Source: Rheum nobile
Taxonomy: Eukaryota; Streptophyta; Magnoliopsida; Caryophyllales; Polygonaceae
Direction: 5' to 3'
DNA length: 64,000 bases
Assembly (NCBI GenBank): GCA_027886185.1
Contig: WOAB01000583.1
Coordinates: forward strand, 3,100,001-3,164,000
Positions within the stretch are counted from its first letter, which is position 1. Each line of letters opens with the position of its first letter. The position numbers and the translations under genes were made by a program. Below the pieces are notes generated by a model. That model was not told the origin of the DNA. It made no database searches and worked only from the letters and a program-made list of their open reading frames with translations. Positions 47,620 through 62,100 of the stretch are shown piece after piece.

Positions 47620-47792
47620 GATCGAGCCCTAGGAGACCACGAACAAGCACTGGAAGATCGAGCCCTAGGAGACCACGAACAAGCACTGGAAGATCGAGCC
47701 CTAGGAGTTTGCAGCAACCACGATCGAGCCCTAGAAGATCGAGCCCTAGGAGTTTGCAGCAAGCACTGGAAGATCGAGCCCTCGCGATTTTG
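47620..47792. repeat. Tandem repeat with GATCGAGCCCTAGGAG core
   Basis: About six copies of GATCGAGCCCTAG(G/A)A, spaced by either an 18-20-bp GACCACGAACAAGCACTGGA-type or a GTTTGCAGCAA-type segment. It creates the Arg/Ser/Ala-rich frame on the minus strand, which I do not consider a gene. Confidence 0.85.
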
Positions 47793-49583
47793 TGAAGACG
47801 CAGGTCGAAGTAAAAGAAATTGCTAAGTATGTGGCGGATCTATTATGTTGTGTATAGGGAGAATTTATCTTTTTAGCCCGGTTGACTGAAAACCCGTGAT
47901 GAATAATCAAGTTTATATGGATTAAATAGCCCGGATATTGCATGGTTATGTATATCCGGGCTAAATTTATCTATGCGGAATAAGATTGCAACTATATAGC
48001 CCGTATATGCATATTACAAACACGCCCGGGCTATATAATTTTAACGTAAAAATTGAAATTTAGTATTTAGCCCAGACTCCCTTCCATATATCCGGGTTAT
48101 TTGTTAATCCCAAAATTAAAATGTAATTTTTGTGGCTTATTAGCCCGAATATAGATGATCCGGGCTATTTGTTTACGGGGTAAATGAGCATTTTTGTACT
48201 AGTGGCACTTATCTTATTAAATTACAAAATGTACATTAACGTTTGAAGCTTTTAATACAATCTCTAGTAACTACGAAAATAACACAAGGTGACATTATGT
48301 CCAACCCACTTGTACTAGCAAGGTGCTTAAACACCTCTTATCCTTAACGGGTGGATAAGAGGCAATGGTCATGACCTTAAAAGTATTAGAGAATTATTCT
48401 GACTAATACCGAGTTATAAAGAAACGACTAATCATCGTAAGGAATTAGCGTTCCTATGAATACTCGTGCTAATCTAGCATTTAAGTTTACATTTAAATCC
48501 ACACCAAAATTCATTACAGTAATAACAGGTATAATAGCGTTGTTCTAGCAATATATATAACCTATTATAATATCATATTTTAATCACATCATTTTATTAA
48601 ATCTGTTCCCAAACGAAAACAACACTTCACCCCATTTTAATTAACAATCAAGTAATTGATAATTAAAGGAAACATGGAATGATAAGCAAGAGCGAACCGC
48701 CACTTGCCTTAATCTAGACGAATTGAAGATGTCGGGCTCCAGGATCTGGAAACTGGAATCTGAATACGGATTCCTACGACGACGTTGAGACAAACGACGA
48801 AACCCTAAGTTAGATTCGGTACGAACAGATAATGATACGAACGAATGAACGTTAAGAATCGGAAAAAAATGAGGGCCAAAGTCGTGACCGGGGTTGTCCA
48901 AGCCACGATCGCACTTGCTAGGGCAAGCCGCGGTCGCAGTTAGGACTTTCGCGGTCACGGAAATCTGGGCAGAGCCGCGGTCGCTGAATTCATCCTTGCG
49001 ATCGCGGATCCCCCTTCCGACGCGACTCCAATTCGGCTTCGAGGCTTATCGAATGATGACGTCCACCACCACCACACCACTGTGAACACCACCATAACGC
49101 CGCTTCCAGAACACCTCCGGCGACACCAAAACTCCGGCGAAAACTCCGACGAATGCAAGAACTCCGGCGATGGTGCAAAAACGAGAGAAAGAGAGAGATA
49201 TCAATCTGAGGATGGAGATTCAAGTTGCCCCCGACCTCCTTTTATAGGGGAAAGGATAGCTCAACGCCGGCAACCCAATCGTTCTGCCTCCCCCATCGAC
49301 GAAATGCCGAACACGAACCGACGAACTCGGATAAGAACGACGAACGGATTTCCGCGGTCGCGGAAATGCCGCGATCGCGTCTGTTGGCCTATGGTCGCGG
49401 ATCTCGCTTCGAGGGCATGCTAAATCTTATTTTTAACACTTCTAAAATATTCTAATACCCCATATACTATAAACGTATATTATTATGATCAACTAATCTT
49501 ACTGAGGTTACATAAAATTATAGAAATTGTCCATCATGTCTTTCTTACAAAACGACAGTTCGGGACTTTTAGGGGTTATTACA

Positions 49584-50810
49584 CTAAAGTCAGCAATATA
49601 CTACATATCCATGTTTTCCATAAGTGTAGAACCAAATATTTTGATCCTTTCAGCACGATCTTGCAGCATAAATTCAATGCTTTTAGGGGTTATAAAACTA
49701 CAGCTCCTCCCACAATATCGATACAAAACAATTGAACCATATCAAAATTACGGTTACACAATCGGTTGTTCATCATTTAGCAGGTATGTGCAAAGAACTA
49801 AACTTATTTGTTTGCCGAGATATTATATACTGATTATTATACACTGATTGATGAAAATAGCCAAACTGAATACTGATTATAATATTATGTATACACTCTA
49901 TACGATTTAGGTGTTTGTTAATATTAAGTAGTTATTAGAAAACTGATTACAAACTAATTTTATTTCCTAAGTCTGAAATGCACAAAGATGAGTTTATGAA
50001 CACATATTTTTAAATGACCGAGGATCTGTTAAATGATGTCCCCGTTTCTAGCATAATCTCATTACTTATTGATTTAGTTTGATAATTGCTAGATAGTAAG
50101 TGTTGTGCCTTTCAGAGCGACTGACGTCTTTTGGTCACTTTAGCTACTCTTTAGTTACTCTTTAGCATGTAATAATAAGTTTATATAATTATTCTTCTGG
50201 TCACTTTAGCTATTCTTTAGCATGTAATAACAGTTCATTAAAGCTACTAAACTGAATTTATTTACTACACTGGATAAGGCACAAATATTAGAATAAACTG
50301 AAAGATTCTAATGTTTGACAAAACTACGGTTACAAAAGATTCTTTAGCATGAAATAATGTTTGACATTCTAATACTTACTACACTGGATAAGGCACAAAT
50401 ATTGTAATAACATTGTATCTCTTTGATTGTACTTTCTGATTTTTTGATTAAGTTGATGTTTATGATAGCAGAGAAAAAACTAAGAAGTTGTTCAATCCTA
50501 GGAGGCATCGAAACTAAAAGGTTTATGTTTATCTGGTTCGATTTGTAATGTTTGATTGTGTTTATTTACAACTAAATCATTAGTCTTCAGTTGTATGATT
50601 TAGGTTAACTCTCTAACTAATTTAATAAAATCCTATTGTTTATACTTAACTTCTACGGATTTAGTTCCAGGTTACTGAAACTATGTAATAAAGCTAATCT
50701 ACTGACTACTCTATGCAAATATTAATCATAGTTTAAAGCTAAACTACTAACTTCTAGATATACCTTTATGTCTTTCAAACAGCTTAAGCAATACCAATCT
50801 AAAATTTGTA
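49584..50810. other. AT-rich, no gene seen
   Basis: Short duplicated phrases (TTGGTCACTTTAGCTA and TTCTTTAGCATGTAATAA near 50130-50230; ACTACACTGGATAAGGCACA at 50264 and 50379) but no coding potential. Confidence 0.5.
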
Positions 50811-51640
50811 ATTTCTGAGTCCAATCCGAGCTCCCACATGACATTCCTATACCATGAATAAATCATTTTAATTAGTGAATAGAGTTAAAAAATATATTAA
50901 AATAGTCATGTTAAGTGTAAATAGATAGAACCATGACCTTATTGTATATCTTCAATCAGAGTAAGAGGTGTATCTTGGAGGAAAAATGCTCAAACCTGTA
51001 ATTGCAAATTTTTATAATTTAGTAATTAGAATACAAGTTAATGAGTAATAAAAGATAGTCTTCATTTAGTATAGGAGGCATACTTTTAGATCTTTCAGTT
51101 TAGGTTAGGGTTTAGCTCTTGGCTTATGTGTCGAGTCCAATCCCACATGGAATTCCTATAACAAAATAAATAAGTTAAGTACATAATAGATTTAAAAATT
51201 AAATTAACATAGTATGATGTTAATTTTAAAGATAAATAACCATGACCTGGAAGTATATCTTGAATCAAAATAAGAGATGTATCCTGGATTTCATATGTTG
51301 AAACTTGTAATTGGCAATTATTTAAAATCAGTAATCACACTACAAGTTAATTATGATAAAGATAGGCTAAATTTATATGGTACAAGCACTACCTTGCAGA
51401 ATATGATTCAAAGTGAACTTCACATTCTGGCAATCTGATTTACAATTCAAAACCATTTAAAAGTGTAGGGTATATTTTCAGATCTATAAGGAACAATTTG
51501 AAAGTCAGTAATTATATTATCAGTTAATAAGCAAAAAGAAATAATCTAAATTGAAATGACAGAAGGACTACATTACATACTATGATCATATTCAACATGA
51601 CATTCCTAATGTAATATTTTTTTTGTTATCAGGGACAACT
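50811..51640. repeat. Diverged tandem repeat of about 310 bp, about 2.7 copies
   Basis: CCCACATG.(C/A)ATTCCTATA, ACCATGACCT followed by GTATATCTT.AATCA, and AAACTTGTAATTG-type blocks recur in the same order from about 50820, 51134 and 51590. Confidence 0.55.
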
Positions 51641-52223
51641 CGTGTGCTCACATGAAATTAGAGAGAGTAAACAATTGCAAAGAATATGGGATATATATAG
51701 TAAGTTTATATGGAAAAGCACGTTACAATTAATATCTATTTTTTGTATTCATATTTTTAAATATGTCGATTTGGTTTTATGAAATTGTAAATATACCTAT
51801 TGGGCCAATTATCCCATTAAATGTTAGCATCATAAATATATATACTTATTTTATGGACCAAATAGCCCATTGATTTTTTAGTAATATGTAATTTTAAAAT
51901 TTTCTACTATGCAATTTTTTAATCTGTCTTCTTTCAATCAATTTTTTTGTACGAATTAATTTTTCATTATAGCCAAGCAATCATATTATACTTCTCAAAT
52001 TTATATAGCTAAATGTATAATATTGTTGAACAATTAAATCACAAAATACAAGCGATTTATATCAAAAACCGAAATATCAATGTTTACTTAAGAATTAGCA
52101 CCCAGTTATATCCAAACTCCCCCTGATTATTGTTTGTTCACGTTTTATTGAATAAATTCATTCGATGATTTTAAATGGAAGGGATGACCAGAGTTATAGA
52201 TAAATATATAAACACAGAGATAG

Positions 52224-54460
<2,237 letters not shown>

Positions 54461-54463
54461 TCT

Positions 54464-57178
54464 AGTAAAACAACCTATTAGGATAAAACGAGTGTATCAA
54501 TTTAGGACGTTGGATTAGATGAGGATGGATAGCTGAGATTGAATCTAGAAAGGTACAAGATTAGGGGATAGAATCACCCACACTAGATCACCTAAATTTA
54601 AGGGATTTGTTTTCTCCAATTTACTCCCTCTCTCCAATTTACTGATTCACTTTCCCATTAAATCGTTTCTTCCCTTCTCCTTCCAAAAACCGTTCGTCTC
54701 CCTCAATCCTCTCTCTCTCAAAAATTCTTTCACATTCATTGCTTGTTATCCCGGCGGTAGGTTCTAGGGTTTACTCTTATCATCAATCTTATCATCAATC
54801 ATTCCCTTTGAGTCCGCCGTCAGAACATCCGATCCTCCTCAGTCCTCACCATCTCTCACCTCTCTCTCCCTCACCGCACCCACCGAACCCTCCTCGTGCC
54901 CAGATCCGAGCCACCGGCGACAAACACCTAGTCCTGCCGCCTAACTGTCTCTCCCTCACCATGCCGCTGCGAGCCATGCACCGGACCGTCGGTGATCCAC
55001 CCTCCAACCCAAGCATCCGACCACACCAGGCCCGCTCGTCCTCTACCCACCACCGGCCCTAGCCCTCGCTGGACGTGCTCGCACCACACCAGGCTTGCTC
55101 CGAGCCCGCCCATGTGTTCGACTTCTCACCAGACTACTCCTTGCAAGCCATCGAATCACCGCTTCTCCCTGTGCGACCACGCCAACACTCTGTTTCGTCG
55201 CACCCTCACCGAGCCCACTACCAAAGCCTAATCCGACGCCGATGACAACTTCGGCATTGTTCGAACCTTGTTGGTAAGTGAAGGTGCGTATATCTCCTTT
55301 AGTAGAAGTTGGTGGCTGAGTTTTAGTTGGCCTGATCTGTTTTTGAGTGTTGATTTTCTTGTCCATTTAGCCTATGCTATAATACTCTGATTATATTGTT
55401 GATCATGCACTTCAATATGATTTGGGATGTTTTTTGGTGATAATTTACTTAGTTGGAGTATACTTGAGATTAAATATTTGTTCTTGCTTGCCATATTTGC
55501 TAATGAAGTGAGCTATTTGGTGAATTTGTTCTTCAAAGGGAATTGATTTGTTTGGTAGGCAGAATACATGTTTAGAATTAATTATAGTGTTGATATTTCA
55601 TGGGCTGTTGATTGATTGTCTTTGTTGGCATTGAACAATCTATTAAAAAATTTGTGCTTGGACATATATATGTTGTTATGATCATGACTTTCAATTTTCA
55701 AATTTTGTCTGAGCACAGACTTGCATATATATGCCAACTAACTAGTAGCATGTGTAGTGTTGTTTTTGGTTTGGCTTTATATTTGATATGTACAGTGGCC
55801 ATTTAAAGAGAGAAGTTGTTGAAACTTTTGCTGCACTCGTACGAAAATTTTGCAACCCCGATTCAATGTCGTTGTCTCCATAGCTTAAAGTCTCCATAGC
55901 TTCGGTGTCGAGCCATCGAGTAGGTAGCCATTTGAGTTCGCTTAGAGTGGCTAAAACTGCATATCACGTAGTTATACATTTGGTGAAATTGCATTTAAGA
56001 TTTTGAAGTGGTGTTTTTCATTATTGTTTATGCAGCAAATTGCAGAATGGCAGAAACTGTATTTTCCCCTTGTTTGCAGAATGGCAGAAACTGTATTTTA
56101 CTTTTGATATGCATTTTCCATACAGTGATATGCAGAATATACTGATATGATATGCAATTTGTAATTATGGATTATTTCCTTGGCCGTGAATATGATATTC
56201 ATTTGTGTGGATGGGATATGCATTTTTCATATATTGATATGCAAAATATACTTGTATGATATGCAATTTTTTATGATAGATTATTTCATTGGTTGTGATT
56301 GTGATATTCATTTGTGTGGATGAGTTATGCATTTTCTATGTATTGATATGCAGAATAAGCCGTGGGCGCAGCCACGGAAGATCTCGCTGAGTGATATTCT
56401 CGTCAGAAGCTGAGAAGAACAAGCCGCGGACACGGAAAGGAAGCCGCGGGCGCGACCAAGGAAGATCTCGCTGAGTCCGGACATGCAAATATGTGGATGG
56501 GATATGCATTTATTGTACAGTGATATGTAGATACACTTGTATGATATGTAATTTGTAATTATGGATTATTTCCTTGACCGTAAATATGATATTCATTTGT
56601 GTGGATGGGATATGCATTTTTTGTACAGTGATATGCAGAATATACTTGTATTTTATGCAATTTTTCTCTCTCCAATCTCCTTCTCCTTGTACAGTGATAT
56701 GCAGAATATACTTGTATGTTTTAAATTGGAATATCAATTACCACAATGTGCATATCTGTTCAATGTTTTTGAATATCAGTATATATACGATTGACAATGG
56801 TCCATGATCACGAATAACAGTTATTCCATAATACTTGAACAATATTCATCTTTTTCGTGTCGATATGCAGATTTTTTGTGTCGATATGCAGATGTTTCGT
56901 GTCGATATGCAGAACGGTTTAGAAATTTATGGACCGAAGCTCTGCGTGGAAGATAGCGGTGAATAACTGCCTATTTTGGAGGATCTATGTTTTCTCTCAC
57001 CAATCTCCTAACTGCCTATTTTAGAGGTTTTTAATTTTTAGAAAATCAGTAGGGATATTTTATCCCATGAAAATCACCCCATACACCCTTATTATACTCT
57101 CCAAATCCAACCATCCAATACTCTCAATCCGACGCTCCATAATTGTGCACTCGTTTCACCATAAGAGTCGTTTTACCG
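54464..57178. mobile_element. About 2.7-kb TIR element (MULE-like?) with gene-like interior
   Basis: The left end AGTAAAACAACC.TATTAGGA, AAACGAGTG, GGACGTTGGAT is mirrored on the minus strand by the right end GGTAAAACGACTCTTATGG, AAACGAGTG, GAGCGTCGGAT, giving imperfect TIRs of about 100 bp. Behind the left TIR, 54600-55270 is CT-rich and GC-rich and resembles the 5' part of a host gene, with a donor-like GGTAAGTGAAG at about 55272. The protein (Pro/Ser/His-rich) is not recognised. Long TIRs with gene-like cargo are typical of Pack-MULEs, but no 9-bp duplication was confirmed. Confidence 0.5.
56090..56760. repeat. Tandem repeat with GATATGCATTTT/GATATGCAGAATA units
   Basis: Imperfect units of roughly 100-140 bp contain TTTGTGTGGATGGGATATGC, a CAGTGATATGCAGAATATAC block, and TATGGATTATTTCCTTG. 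A GC-rich insert at 56355-56480 (CCGTGGGCGCAGCCACGG and GCCGCGGGCGCGACC, each followed by AAGATCTCGCTGAGT) interrupts them. Confidence 0.7.
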
Positions 57179-57387
57179 GATCGTGTCTCTCTCTCTCTCT
57201 CTATATATATATCCTAACAATCAGACAACAAGTATATATGAACATATAAACAATGGGCATACGGGAACATAAATCATATGGATATTGAACATTTATAAAC
57301 ATGGGTGTTCCTACGATTTTGAACATATAAATTGAAACATTGTATGGTTTACAATATGCGTACCTCGAGCTTATCGTGCTGATAACG

Positions 57388-57786
57388 TGTTATAAAACCA
57401 ATGAAAAATACATAGAGATTGATAATTTATTGAGAGTATAGATAGACAAGAGAGAATTGCATATGTACAAAGTCTTCTTTCTTTTTCTTATTTTTATTGT
57501 CTTACAATGATCCTCTATTTATAGGCTAGGGGAGAGACATAGATACAAGAGTAAACTTCAATACAATAGTTAATATGAGGGTAACATAGGAGTCTTCAAT
57601 GGGTCAAATAGTAACATAATAGACTTAATGTATTAGTGAGCATCCAATATAATAAGTTCATATATTTACAACAAGTTATTAATTGTGACAAATATGTCAA
57701 CTTTTATATATAGATTGATTTCTTTTCTTTACCTTTTCTTTTGTTTCTCTCAACTTGTTAAAAAGAGTAATGTATATATCTTAACA
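57388..57786 (-). mobile_element. LTR with adjoining primer-site-like sequence (minus strand)
   Basis: Minus-strand borders TGTTAAGATATATACATTAC and GGTTTTATAACA enclose 399 bp, and the next bases CGTTATCAGCACGA resemble the primer site used by several plant Copia families with this LTR ending. It contains a TATA-like CTATAAATAGAGGA. No coding internal region was found, so it is a remnant. Confidence 0.5.
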
Positions 57787-58138
57787 CCTGACCTTGTTTA
57801 TGCGGAATCTCACTGGAGCTTTGCGGTTGTATAATCTATAGTTTCGAACCCTCATAATCTACAATTTTCAGTCCTTGAAAGGAATGATAAATCAGCCTAT
57901 TACGTCAAGAGGACACTTTAATACGTCAATAGACACTAGTCACACTAACCATAATGTACATAAGACCATTAAATTAACAACGTACATATTGATACCACGC
58001 ATGCTACTATTTTGTGATGCCAAACGTACCCTTAACGCCAGCCATATACAAGCAGCCATAGATTGTCCCACCTAGCTTACCATGGCAGAACCAAAGACTT
58101 TTCTCCCCAACAAGACCACTTCCACTCACTCTATAGAG

Positions 58139-58146
58139 TATAAATA
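58139..58146 (+). promoter_or_regulatory. TATA box of the interrupted chitinase
   Basis: TATAAATA 41 bp before the start codon, giving a short leader. It is stronger and closer than the TATA box of the intact paralogue. Confidence 0.65.
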
Positions 58147-58186
58147 CCCACTCCCAAACCCCATCATCTCCACACAATATCCAACC

Positions 58187-58294
58187 ATGGCTCAAAACCT
58201 CCTCCCACTTGCCCTCCTCCTCGTCCTCGCCAGCTCAGCCGCAGCTCAAAACTGCGGCTGCGCAAGCAACCTTTGCTGCAGCCAGTACGGCTAC
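58187..58294 (+). pseudogene. Class IV chitinase 5' end, cut by a Copia insertion at codon 36
   Basis: MAQNLLPLALLLVLASSAAA is a clear signal peptide, followed by QNCGCASNLCCSQYGY, the first half of a hevein chitin-binding domain. After codon 36 the frame runs into the Copia LTR (TGTTGGTGATTTTAG), which adds Cys-Trp and a TGA. The promoter TATA box and start context (CAACCATGG) are intact and there is no other damage, so the gene was probably functional before insertion. The remainder of the gene should lie beyond the right end of the window, after the 3' LTR. Unlike the gene at 12699, whether it keeps the catalytic Glu cannot be seen here. Confidence 0.92.
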
Positions 58295-59160
58295 TGTTGG
58301 TGATTTTAGTGAAATCATTTCCATTTAATGTAATCGGGATTCATGTGACACTAAGGGAACTCATTTCGTTATAATACGAGCTCGGGTGTAGAGTACACGC
58401 TTGTGTAAACGACTTGAGTTCTAGAGGGAAACAAAGTATATGTTACATGTAAGGGTCAAGTTCCCTTGAAACAGCTTGTATAAAGCTCTAGTTCCCTGGA
58501 AATAGTTTCCGTAAAGGGAACTAGATATTAGTTCACTTCATGTGAAGGGAACTGAGCGTTATTTCCCTGTTACGGGACTAGACACATGTGTATGGCTGGT
58601 TGATTTTCTTGGCACGTGTTTAATGTGCTTGTAACTGTTGGTAAAACCACTATGTAACAGCTATAACCGTCATAACCGTTTTGTAACTGAAAGTAACCGT
58701 TGGTAACTGTAGTGTGTCGGTTGGGAACGGTTGATAACCGCTGAAATCAGTTGGTAACCATTTTCAACTGTCGCTGTAACTTCCTATAACTTCCGTAACT
58801 GATTCTGGAAGTTCTCCCTAATGCCTATATAAAGGATTTCGGGATTTAGTGTTAGATATACACAAGTTATCTGTCATTCTACAAAACTTGTTGAACTTGC
58901 TGAAAGTTGAAATCCAAAACACATTTTCTATAAGTTTAGTTCTCTTCAGAAGCCTTGAAAGGAACTAGTAGATTTGTCTTATCTCACTTCAGATTTTGCG
59001 GATTTCCTGAGGCTTATAAGGGGCAAAATACTGATTTCGGAAAGTGTTCATCACGATTCAAATCTTATCCGAATACAGCCGTCATCGATTGGTCCCTTGG
59101 AGAGTCGTGTTCTGCAGCAGTTCCCTACCGCAGTTCCCAAGACGTACAGAGTTCCTAACA
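58295..59160 (+). repeat. 5' LTR of the Copia element
   Basis: TGTTGGTGATTTTAG at the start and GTTCCTAACA at the end, 866 bp. It is rich in GGGAACT/AGTTCCC words (seven by eye). A TATATAAAGG at about 58827 is the likely promoter TATA. The following ATCGAAATCAGTAT is a poor match to the usual primer site (AT-TGGTATCAGAGC), keeping ATCAG only. Confidence 0.9.
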
Positions 59161-59186
59161 ATCGAAATCAGTATTTTATTTGATCA

Positions 59187-62100
59187 ATGGCGTCTGTGCG
59201 TGAGATGACTACGAAGTTCCAAAAGCTGGAAAAATTTGAAGGGATGGATTTCCGTCGTTGGCAAAAGAAAATGCACTTCCTTTTGATCACTCTTAAAGTG
59301 GTGTACGTCCTATCCACTCCCATGCCGGAGTTAGTCGATGATGAACCACTTGAGGCCGTGAGGAAAAGGAGCAAATGGGAGAATGATGACTACATCTGCC
59401 GAGGCCACATCTTAAATGGTATGTCAGATTCCCTTTTCGATGTGTACCAAAATATTGAATCCGCTAAGGAACTTTGGGACTCTTTAGAGTCCAAATATAT
59501 GGCTGAAGATGCTTCTAGCGTAAAGTTCCTTGTGAGCAACTTCAACACCTATAAAATGGTAGATGCTCGGCCAGTGATGGAGCAATTTAATGAGATACTA
59601 CGTATCTTGGGGCAATTTGCCCAACACAAATTGAAGATGGACGAGTCCATCTCGGTGTCAAGTATAATTGACAAGTTGCCTCCATCCTGGAAAGACTTCA
59701 AGCATATGTTAAAGCACAAGAAGGAAGATATTTCCCTTGTGGAAATGGGAAGCCATTTGCGCATCGAAGAGGGTCTTCGTTCGCAAGAGAAAGGTAAAGG
59801 AAAAGAGACTCCTGGTTCTTCCACCGTTAATATGATGGAAGAAGGTTCCCAGAAGGGTAACAAGAACAAGGGCAAGAAAAGGCCCTTCAACAACACAAAC
59901 AATGGTTCTAACAAGAAACCCAAGGGAACTGGGTGTTGGAATTATGGTAAAGCTGGACATTTCAAGAAGGATTGTCGTGCTGAAAAGGGGAAGAAGGGAA
60001 ATGCTCCCAACCAACCTGCTCAAGGGTCTAAAGATCAAGGGCAGAAATCTCATCAAGGTCAGAAGGGAACTAGTTCCTCTAAGGGAACTGGTCCGTTTTT
60101 AGAAACATTTCCTAGTGTGGATTTTGTTCCTAATATTTCTGAGGCTTTCTTTATGCAGGATGATGAGATATCATGGTGGGTTGACTCGGGTGCTACCACT
60201 CACGTGAGTAGGGACAAGTCGATGTTCAAATCATTCATAGATGTGGATGATGGACGTGTCCTTCATATGGGAAATGAGTCAACGACCCCCATCTTAGGCA
60301 AAGGCCAAGTGGAGTTAGAGTTCTCATCTGGGAATACTTTAATTCTAGAAAAAGTGTTGTATGTACCCAGAATAAGAAAAAATTTAGTCTCTAGTTCCCT
60401 TCTTAACAAGCAAGGTTTCCGGCAAGTGTTTGAAGCCGATAAATTTATATTATCGAAGGGTGGAGTATTTGTTGGTCGTGGTTATCTATGTAATGGAATG
60501 TTTAAACTTAGTATTAATAAAGTTATGAATTCTATTTACATGTCTTCTCCTCAAGGAACTGTTTCCTCGAAGGGAACTGAGTCCTCTCTTTGGCATGCTC
60601 GATTAGGACATGTTCATTATAAACGCATGCTTTGTATGTCTAATGATGGTTTAATTCCTCCATTTGATATGAGTATAGAGAGGTGTAGAACGTGCATGCT
60701 TACTAAAATAACAAGACAACCTTTTCCCGATGTTCAAAGGAACTGTGTTGTGCTTGATTTAATACATAGTGATTTATGTGATTTTCATGCTTCTCCATCC
60801 TTGGGAAATAAGAAATATGTGGTTACCTACATAGATGATTATTCCAGATATTGTTATGTATTTTTATTGCATTCTAAGGATGAAGCCCTTGGTAAATTCA
60901 AGATTTACAAAACTGAAGTGGAACTTCAAAAGGGAACTTTGATCAAAAAGTTACGCACCGATAGAGGTGGTGAGTATGACCCTGAATATTTCCAATCCGT
61001 GGGTATCATTCATGAAACCACGGCTCCCTATACACCACAACAAAATGGTGTATCGGAGAGGAAGAACCGAGTTCTTAAGGAAATGGTCAATTCCATGTTA
61101 TCCTACTCAGGATTAAATGACGGATTTTGGGGGGAAGCCATGCTAACGGCTTGTTATCTATTGAATAGAGTTCCTAACAAAAGGAACAAGACAACCCCAT
61201 ATGAACTTTGGTTCCAAAGGAAGCCAAATCTGAATTACATTCGGGTTTGGGGGTGTAGGGCGGTTGTAAGACTACCCGAACCTAAGAAAAGGAACTTGGG
61301 TGAAAGAGGTGTGGAATGTATCTTTATTGGATATGCTGAGCATTCGAAGGCATATAGGTTCTATGTTATTGAACATAACAAATATATTTCGGTTCATTCC
61401 GTAATAGAATCAAGAGATGCAATCTTTGATGAAAAAAGATTTTCATTGACACCTATACCAAAGGGAACTGGCGCTAGTTCCAGTGGAAACCAAATTTTAG
61501 ACGTTCCATCATCCCTACAAGGGAACTTTGAGGATTTATCATCCTGTCAAGGGAACTCTGAGTCTGAAATCCGTAAAAGTACATGAGTAAGAAAGGAAAA
61601 GTCTTTTGGTCCTGATTTCCAAGTTTATTTGGTTGAGGGAACAAGGGATGAGCTTGGTTCCCAATACTTATATTGTTATAGTATTGAGAATGATCCAAGG
61701 AACTTTGCTGAGGCAATGAAGTCATAAGATGTGTCTTTTTGGAAGGAGGCCATAAATGATGAGATGGATTCCATCACGGGTAACAATACGTGGGTCTTGG
61801 CTGATCTTCTCCCTGGATGTAAACCATTGGGAAGTAAGTGGATCTTTAAAAGAAAGATGAAAGTGGATGGAACCATAGACAAGTTTAAGGCTCGATTGAT
61901 TGTCCAAGGCTTTAGACAAAAGTATGGAACTGACTACTTTGATACTTATGCACCGGTTGCTCGGATATCCACCATTAGGCTGTTGATTGCCCTAGCGGCT
62001 ATTCACAAGTTGGTTATCCACCAAATGGATGTGAAAACAGCATTTCTTAATGGGGAACTGGAAGAGGAAGTTTACATGAAACAACCTGAAGGGTTTGTTA

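Larger units (their letters stand above)
44380..48204. mobile_element. Non-autonomous CACTA (En/Spm) element carrying host exons
   Basis: Ends CACTAGTACAAAA (44380) and TTTTTGTACTAGTG (to 48204) are inverted repeats of the CACTA type. Subterminal regions on both sides are packed with TAGCCCGG/CCGGGCTA inverted pairs. There is no transposase. The interior holds an ARL2-like exon and other exon-like pieces, so it resembles a Pack-CACTA. The 3-bp flanks are TGC and GCA, not an exact direct repeat, though the insertion point inside the gypsy LTR is clear. Confidence 0.9.
43565..49583 (-). mobile_element. Gypsy 5' LTR (minus strand), split by a CACTA element
   Basis: On the minus strand it starts TGTAATAACCCCTAAAAGTC at 49583 and ends GGCGGTGTTACA at 43565, next to the primer-binding site. 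Removing the nested CACTA (44380-48204) leaves about 2.2 kb, homologous to the solo LTR at 35926-38911. Sequence on either side of the CACTA joins up with the uninterrupted solo LTR (CCCGAAGG...ATTAATTATGTGCA on one side, GCACTTATCTTATT on the other). It contains a GC-rich CGCGGTCGCGG block (48.89-49.40 kb). Confidence 0.85.

Noticed and set aside
47394..47762. Arg/Ser/Ala-rich minus-strand frame
   Set aside because: Created by the GATCGAGCCCTAGGAG tandem repeat inside the CACTA element.
44377..48207. Exact 3-bp target duplication for the CACTA element
   Set aside because: The flanks are TGC and GCA, which are not identical in direct orientation, so I did not claim one.
54739..55366. Pro/Ser/His-rich frames on both strands as a gene
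   Set aside because: Three overlapping frames are open because the region is CT-rich. No motif was recognised, so only a possible captured leader is noted.
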